In this document: piece after piece, positions 60,382-64,000 of the stretch
How the letters are laid out: the number at the start of each line of letters is the position of its first letter
How positions within the stretch are numbered: the first letter of the stretch is position 1
Source of the DNA: Pseudarthrobacter defluvii
Lineage (GTDB): Bacteria > Actinomycetota > Actinomycetes > Actinomycetales > Micrococcaceae
Direction of reading: 5' to 3'
DNA length: 64,000 nucleotides
Assembly (NCBI RefSeq): GCF_030323865.1
Contig: NZ_CP066362.1
Span: 3,534,001-3,598,000 of the forward strand
Program-made: the position numbers and the translations under genes
The notes under the pieces: generated by a model
Database searches by the model: none
What the model was told of the DNA's origin: nothing
The model's input: only the letters and a program-made list of their open reading frames with translations

Positions 60382-61338
60382 ATGAAGGCATGGCAGTTCA
60401 CCGGTACCAATAACCCCCTGACGCTGAACGAAGTGGCTGACCCCAGTGCAGGTCCTGGCCAGGTGGTGGTCAGCGTCAAGGCCGCCGGGGTGTGCCACTC
60501 CGACGTCACCGCCATCGACGACGCCGGCTGGATGCCGCTGTTCCCTGAGCTCCCGCGCACCATGGGCCACGAGAATGCGGGCGTCATCACGGAAGTGGGT
60601 CCCGGAATGGAGCACTGGAAGGTTGGCGACCGGGTTGGCCTCTCCCCCGTCATGAAGGACGGCGACGCATTGGGTTACGGCAAATGGGACGGCGGCTTCG
60701 GACCCAAACTCCTCGCCACCGATGACAACCTGGTGAAGCTGCCGGACGAGGTCTCCTTCGAGCTGGGTGCCATGGCCACCGACGCCGGCCTCACCGCCTA
60801 CCACGCGATCATGGCTGTGGGCGGGGCCAAGGCGGGCATGAAGGTCGGCGTGATCGGCCTCGGTGGACTGGGCTACATCGGTGCCCGCGTCGCAGCACTG
60901 TCAGGCGCAGAGGTCTATGGCGCCGAGGTGAACCCCGAGACGCAAAAGCTCGCCGGCGAGATCGGCCTCGCCGGAGTGGCCGAATCCATTACCGCCTTCA
61001 AGGACAAGAACCTGGACCTTATCGTGGACTACGCCGGCTTCGGCACCACCACGTCCGCGGCGCTTGAAACCCTCGCCGAGTTCGGCACGCTGGTCCAGGT
61101 AGGCATGGGACGCCTCGAAGCGACCATCAACACCTACCCGCTGATCATCAACCAGCTGTCCATCAAGGGCTCCAAGTCCGGCACCAAGGAGGACCTCGAG
61201 AACCTCTACGCCCTCATGAAGTCCGGCGAGCTGAACCCCCCGATGAACCTCATCAAGCAGTCGGATATCCCCGGCGCCATCGACAAGCTGCGCAGGGGCG
61301 GCGTGGTGGGCCGCTTCATCGCGGTCTACGAGGACTAA
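60382..61338 (+). CDS. Zinc-type alcohol dehydrogenase without structural zinc
   Basis: A 318-residue medium-chain dehydrogenase. Catalytic ligands are in GVCHSDVTAIDDA and TMGHENAGVITEVG. The structural zinc loop with its four cysteines is absent: the region reads GDALGYGKWDGGFGPKLLA. The Rossmann motif is VIGLGGLGYIGARVAAL. GAAGGAG precedes ATG 60382; the frame to 60259 is rejected. The hairpin at 61359-61393 ends the transcript. Confidence 0.92.
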   Translation: MKAWQFTGTNNPLTLNEVADPSAGPGQVVVSVKAAGVCHSDVTAIDDAGWMPLFPELPRTMGHENAGVITEVGPGMEHWKVGDRVGLSPVMKDGDALGYGKWDGGFGPKLLATDDNLVKLPDEVSFELGAMATDAGLTAYHAIMAVGGAKAGMKVGVIGLGGLGYIGARVAALSGAEVYGAEVNPETQKLAGEIGLAGVAESITAFKDKNLDLIVDYAGFGTTTSAALETLAEFGTLVQVGMGRLEATINTYPLIINQLSIKGSKSGTKEDLENLYALMKSGELNPPMNLIKQSDIPGAIDKLRRGGVVGRFIAVYED

Positions 61339-61358
61339 GCCGCTTCGCAGCTTCCCCG

Positions 61359-61393
61359 GCGGACGACGGCGGGCGCGTCCCGCCGTCGTCCGC
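61359..61393 (+). terminator. 15-bp-stem terminator, recurrent palindrome copy C
   Basis: GCGGACGACGGCGGG and CCCGCCGTCGTCCGC form a perfect stem with a CGCGT loop. TTGCTTTTTTG follows, giving a genuine T-tract, the clearest intrinsic terminator of the family. It closes the alcohol dehydrogenase gene. Confidence 0.85.
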
Positions 61394-61501
61394 TTGCTTT
61401 TTTGACGGCTCCTGCAGCGCGCCCACGGTTCATCCGCTAGGCTCGCTTTGGTCCGTTGTGGGCCTTGGCCGGGCGCAGCTGGACTTATTGGGGGCATATT
61501 C

Positions 61502-62554
61502 ATGGCGGGAAGCAGTACTTCAAAGACGACGACGGGCGTGCCCCTGACTCGGCCGGCGGCGCTCCTCGTTGCTCTGTCGCTCGGGCTGGCCGGATGCACC
61601 TACTCCGATCACCCGGCAGAGCCTGCGGCAGCCGTCCAGTCCACCCCGGCCCCCACCGCCCCCACTGCGTCTTCGGCCGCGAAGCCCTCGCTGAGTGGGG
61701 AAACTGTTCGGGACTCGTTTGGCAACGTGGACTTCTACACCACCGTTTCCGGCGACACGCTCGCGGCAGTGGCCAGGGCCTACAAGCTTTCGGAGGCGAA
61801 GGTGGCCGGGTTCAACGGGCTCCAGCCCGGAGCCGTCATCCCTGCGGGCACGAAGCTCCGGCTGATGCCGGCCGGTCCAACGCGGGGCGCAATGGGCGCT
61901 GCCACGGGCGAAGTAAACGGCATTCCAATGGATTACACAGTGGAACCCGACGACAGCCTGGCCGGCATCACCTACCGGTTCAACCTGACCGAGGAGCAGT
62001 TGGCGGAAGCCAATAAGGTTCCGTTCGCCTACGAAAAGGGGAACGTCTTCTTCATCCAGGCCGGAAGGGCCATCCGCCTGCAAAAAAACCCGGTGGACAG
62101 CCGCTCGGGGGCCGGAGCCGAGATCAAGAACTCGTTCGGCCAAACCGTCTACTACACCACGGTGGAAGGCGATTCGTTCGACAGCCTTGGCTACAAATAC
62201 CGGTCCACCACTGCACAGATCCTGCTGTACAACCCATCCTTGGCGGGGGACCAGCCCATTCCTGCCGGTACGAAGGTTCGCCTGATTCCGGGCGAGTTGA
62301 AGATCAAGGGTGCCCAGGGAACCTTCACCACCGACGCCAACGGCATCCCGTTGACCTATACCACCGCGCCGGGCGACATCGAGCGGCAAGTTGCCTTCCG
62401 CTTCGGTGTTGACCAGCTGCGCTCAGCCAACCGTCCGAGCTCGGGCACCGCCGGGGCTTGGTATGACTTCACCGACCTGCCCAGCGGCGAATTGGTGCCG
62501 GGCCAGACCATCAGCCTGGCGTTGGACAAGCCCATCAACAAACCCAGTCCCTGA
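61502..62554 (+). CDS. LysM domain lipoprotein
   Basis: A 350-residue exported protein. The signal helix ends in the lipobox LSLGLAGCTYSD. Three LysM-like repeats follow: FYTTVSGDTLAAVARAYKLS (about residues 75-120), MDYTVEPDDSLAGITYRFNL (about 145-195) and YYTTVEGDSFDSLGYKYRST (about 220-265), with a more divergent fourth (LTYTTAPGDIERQVAFRFGV). LysM domains bind peptidoglycan glycans. ATG 61502 is chosen; the frame to 61448 lacks start signals. Function is probably cell-wall attachment. Confidence 0.88.
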   Translation: MAGSSTSKTTTGVPLTRPAALLVALSLGLAGCTYSDHPAEPAAAVQSTPAPTAPTASSAAKPSLSGETVRDSFGNVDFYTTVSGDTLAAVARAYKLSEAKVAGFNGLQPGAVIPAGTKLRLMPAGPTRGAMGAATGEVNGIPMDYTVEPDDSLAGITYRFNLTEEQLAEANKVPFAYEKGNVFFIQAGRAIRLQKNPVDSRSGAGAEIKNSFGQTVYYTTVEGDSFDSLGYKYRSTTAQILLYNPSLAGDQPIPAGTKVRLIPGELKIKGAQGTFTTDANGIPLTYTTAPGDIERQVAFRFGVDQLRSANRPSSGTAGAWYDFTDLPSGELVPGQTISLALDKPINKPSP

Positions 62555-62636
62555 CCTCTGCTCCTTCCTGTCCGGGACCTCTCCCAGCAGGTGGTGTGGT
62601 GTCCTACTCTTGAGTAACCCTAGAGAGGACCCCACT

Positions 62637-63389
62637 TTGGCTTGTGACGGCTGCACCGCATCTTCCCGGCTGGACTTCGCTTTCAGCATGGCCTTCCAGC
62701 CGATTTACGACGCCGAGGCGGGCCGCGTCTGGGGCTATGAGGCCCTGGTCAGGGGCTTGTCCGGCGAGGGTGCGTACGAGGTCTTGGGAAGAGTGCTGCC
62801 GGAACAACGGTACCGTTTTGACCAGGACTGCCGGGTGAAGGCCATCGAACTGGCATCCCGGTTGTTCCCGGCGGATGAAGAGCTGATGCTGTCCATCAAC
62901 TTCATGCCCAACGCAGTCTATGAGCCGGCAGCCTGCCTCCGCGCCACGCTCCTGGCTGCGACACGCTGCGGCTTCCCGACGTCGTCCATCATGTTCGAGT
63001 TCACAGAGAACGAGGAAGTCACCGACACCGGCCATCTGACCAACATCATTACCGAGTACCGCAAGCACGGCTTCACCACGGCCATCGACGACTTCGGCGC
63101 CGGGCATGCGGGACTGGGGCTGCTGGTGGACTTCCAGCCGGACCTGATGAAAATCGATATGAAGCTGATCAGGGGCATCGACACCAGCCCGGCCCGGCAG
63201 GCAGTGGTGGCCGGCATTGGGGGTATCGCCAGGGAACTCGGCATCAAGGTCCTCGCGGAGGGCATCGAGACAGAGGAAGAGTTCCGGGTGCTCAAGGCAG
63301 CCGGGATCCGCCTGTTCCAGGGCTACTGGTTCGCCAAACCGGAGTTCGAGACCCTGCCGGAGATTCGACCCTTCGCTACGGCCGCGTAG
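62637..63389 (+). CDS. EAL domain cyclic-di-GMP phosphodiesterase
   Basis: A 250-residue stand-alone EAL protein hydrolysing c-di-GMP. Key residues are kept: Glu in YEALVRG, Asn in LSINFMP, Glu in FEFTENEEV, Asp-Asp in IDDFGAGHAGLGLL, Lys in KIDMKLI and Glu in LAEGIETEEEF. The start is uncertain: TTG 62637 after GAGAGGA, giving an N-terminus with a CDGC motif. No other sensor domain is attached. The 3' end overlaps the convergent membrane-protein gene by 14 bases. Confidence 0.85.
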   Translation: MACDGCTASSRLDFAFSMAFQPIYDAEAGRVWGYEALVRGLSGEGAYEVLGRVLPEQRYRFDQDCRVKAIELASRLFPADEELMLSINFMPNAVYEPAACLRATLLAATRCGFPTSSIMFEFTENEEVTDTGHLTNIITEYRKHGFTTAIDDFGAGHAGLGLLVDFQPDLMKIDMKLIRGIDTSPARQAVVAGIGGIARELGIKVLAEGIETEEEFRVLKAAGIRLFQGYWFAKPEFETLPEIRPFATAA

Positions 63390-63678
63390 ATCCCCTCCGG
63401 CCCAGCCTGTATCCCGCCCAGAACGCGAGAATCAGCAGCCCCGCCACTGCCAGGGTCAGGCCGAACTGGGTGCCCCGCGTGATAAAGGCGGCACCGGGCA
63501 CGCTGAACGGCTGATTGCTCAGCGGTGCGTACGCGAACCAGCCCACAAAGTCACGGTTCAGGTAAGCGATCAGGCCCCCGGCAAGCACCGCCACCAGTCC
63601 GCATAAGGGCACGACGGCGGCAGCAACTTTGCCCCGATGCGACGGTTGGCGTTCATGATTTACGGTGTTTTCCCCCAT
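63376..63678 (-). CDS. Small membrane protein
   Basis: A 100-residue protein with two membrane helices (VAAAVVPLCGLVAVLAGGLI and FGLTLAVAGLLILAFWAGYR) joined by a loop with NRDFVGWFAYAPLSNQPFSV. ATG 63678 begins MGENTVNHERQ; a longer frame is not supported. The same topology occurs in many actinobacteria, function unknown. It converges on the EAL gene. Confidence 0.8.
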   Translation of the reverse strand: MGENTVNHERQPSHRGKVAAAVVPLCGLVAVLAGGLIAYLNRDFVGWFAYAPLSNQPFSVPGAAFITRGTQFGLTLAVAGLLILAFWAGYRLGRRGSTRP

Positions 63679-63767
63679 GCCCGCGAGTCTAGCTGGGAGC
63701 ACAGCCCGCCCACCAAGGAGGAGGGCCGCCCCTTTCGCCTCTCCAAAAACATCAGCCACTTCTATTG

Positions 63768-63787
63768 CCGAGAAACCGCTTTCTCGG
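63768..63787. promoter_or_regulatory. Hairpin or dyad upstream of the secreted-protein gene
   Basis: CCGAGAAA and TTTCTCGG form a perfect 8-bp stem with a CCGC loop, about 90 bases before the start at 63877. It may be an operator or leader hairpin. No function is shown. Confidence 0.35.
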
Positions 63788-63876
63788 TAGGGTCCTTGTC
63801 AGCGCCCTCCAGTGATCGGCGTCATAGTGGACCGCGGACCGGGGGCGCAGTTCATTCCAATGACGGAAGAGAGAAC

Positions 63877-64000
63877 ATGCGAAAACGCCATGCCCACCTG
63901 TCTTTAGCCGCAGCAATGGCAGTAGCCGGCGCCCTCATCATTCCAACCCAGGCATGGGCGGCTCCAAACCCTGCTGCCGACCCCGCAGCCCAGACGGCGC
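63877..64000 (+). CDS. Secreted protein, partial at the window end
   Basis: The frame starts at ATG 63877 after GAAGAGAG and runs off the right edge. The visible 41 residues are a Sec signal peptide: basic MRKRHAHLS, a hydrophobic core LAAAMAVAGALII and an Ala-x-Ala-type site at QAWAAPNP. The mature part is not in the window, so the function is unknown. Confidence 0.75.
   Translation, partial: MRKRHAHLSLAAAMAVAGALIIPTQAWAAPNPAADPAAQTA

Noticed and set aside
1..64000. CRISPR arrays, tRNA or rRNA genes, insertion sequences, prophage
   Set aside because: Reading by eye found no spaced repeats, cloverleaf sequence, transposase or phage structural gene. A tRNA or repeat-finder run was not possible.

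Overview
The window is high-GC DNA from an actinobacterium, most likely the Arthrobacter/Pseudarthrobacter group of the Micrococcaceae. This rests on family content and codon style, not on a database search. Typical markers are GAF-ANTAR antitermination regulators, a DUF222/HNH (13E12-type) protein, DUF2630, CsbD, an actinobacterial Asp23 array, MmyB-type XRE regulators, and many GTG starts with 4-base ATGA or GTGA overlaps. I saw no rRNA, tRNA, CRISPR array, insertion sequence or prophage. The window reads as ordinary chromosome with dense catabolic and stress genes.

Layout. 1-6,030: edge membrane protein, DUF2630 plus nitrilase, ammonium transporter, PadR regulator, class A penicillin-binding protein. 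6,060-13,360: HNH protein, GNAT, DUF1992, an ArsR/SRPBCC pair, S51 peptidase, two GAF-ANTAR regulators and small proteins. 13,560-17,654: a translationally coupled envelope-stress array (Asp23, DUF2273, Asp23-like, DUF6286-like, AmaP-like, CsbD, ECF sigma, a zinc-finger/Asp23 fusion, Asp23-like). 17,756-31,889: oxidoreductases, two MmyB-type regulators, an MFS-cupin operon sharing an operator-like sequence with one of these regulators, MpaB/DUF817, a lipoprotein and ilvD. 31,865-37,396: an M20 amidohydrolase, deacetylase and NCS1 permease operon divergent from a PucR regulator, probably for a nitrogen compound. 38,931-42,570: IclR, creatinase and MHS transporter, for creatine use.

42,852-52,034 is the most distinctive part. 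An XRE-cupin regulator is followed by eight tightly packed genes on the minus strand: MHS transporter, FAD oxidoreductase, type III CoA-transferase, enoyl-CoA hydratase, DHDPS-family lyase, an SDR without its catalytic Tyr/Lys, aldehyde dehydrogenase and 7Fe ferredoxin, closed by a strong terminator. The set implies uptake, oxidation, CoA activation, hydration, C-C cleavage and aldehyde oxidation of a carboxylic acid that I cannot name.

52,194-64,000: membrane proteins and lipoproteins, SRAP, a GHKL ATPase whose frame runs on for 67 codons beyond an in-frame amber codon, a second ArsR/SRPBCC pair with a leaderless promoter, an alcohol dehydrogenase, a LysM lipoprotein, an EAL protein and a secreted protein cut by the window end.

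Across the window a palindrome with arms GGACGACGGCGGG / CCCGCCGTCGTCC recurs as a hairpin in gene ends, and once inside a coding sequence. It behaves like a REP or terminator family.
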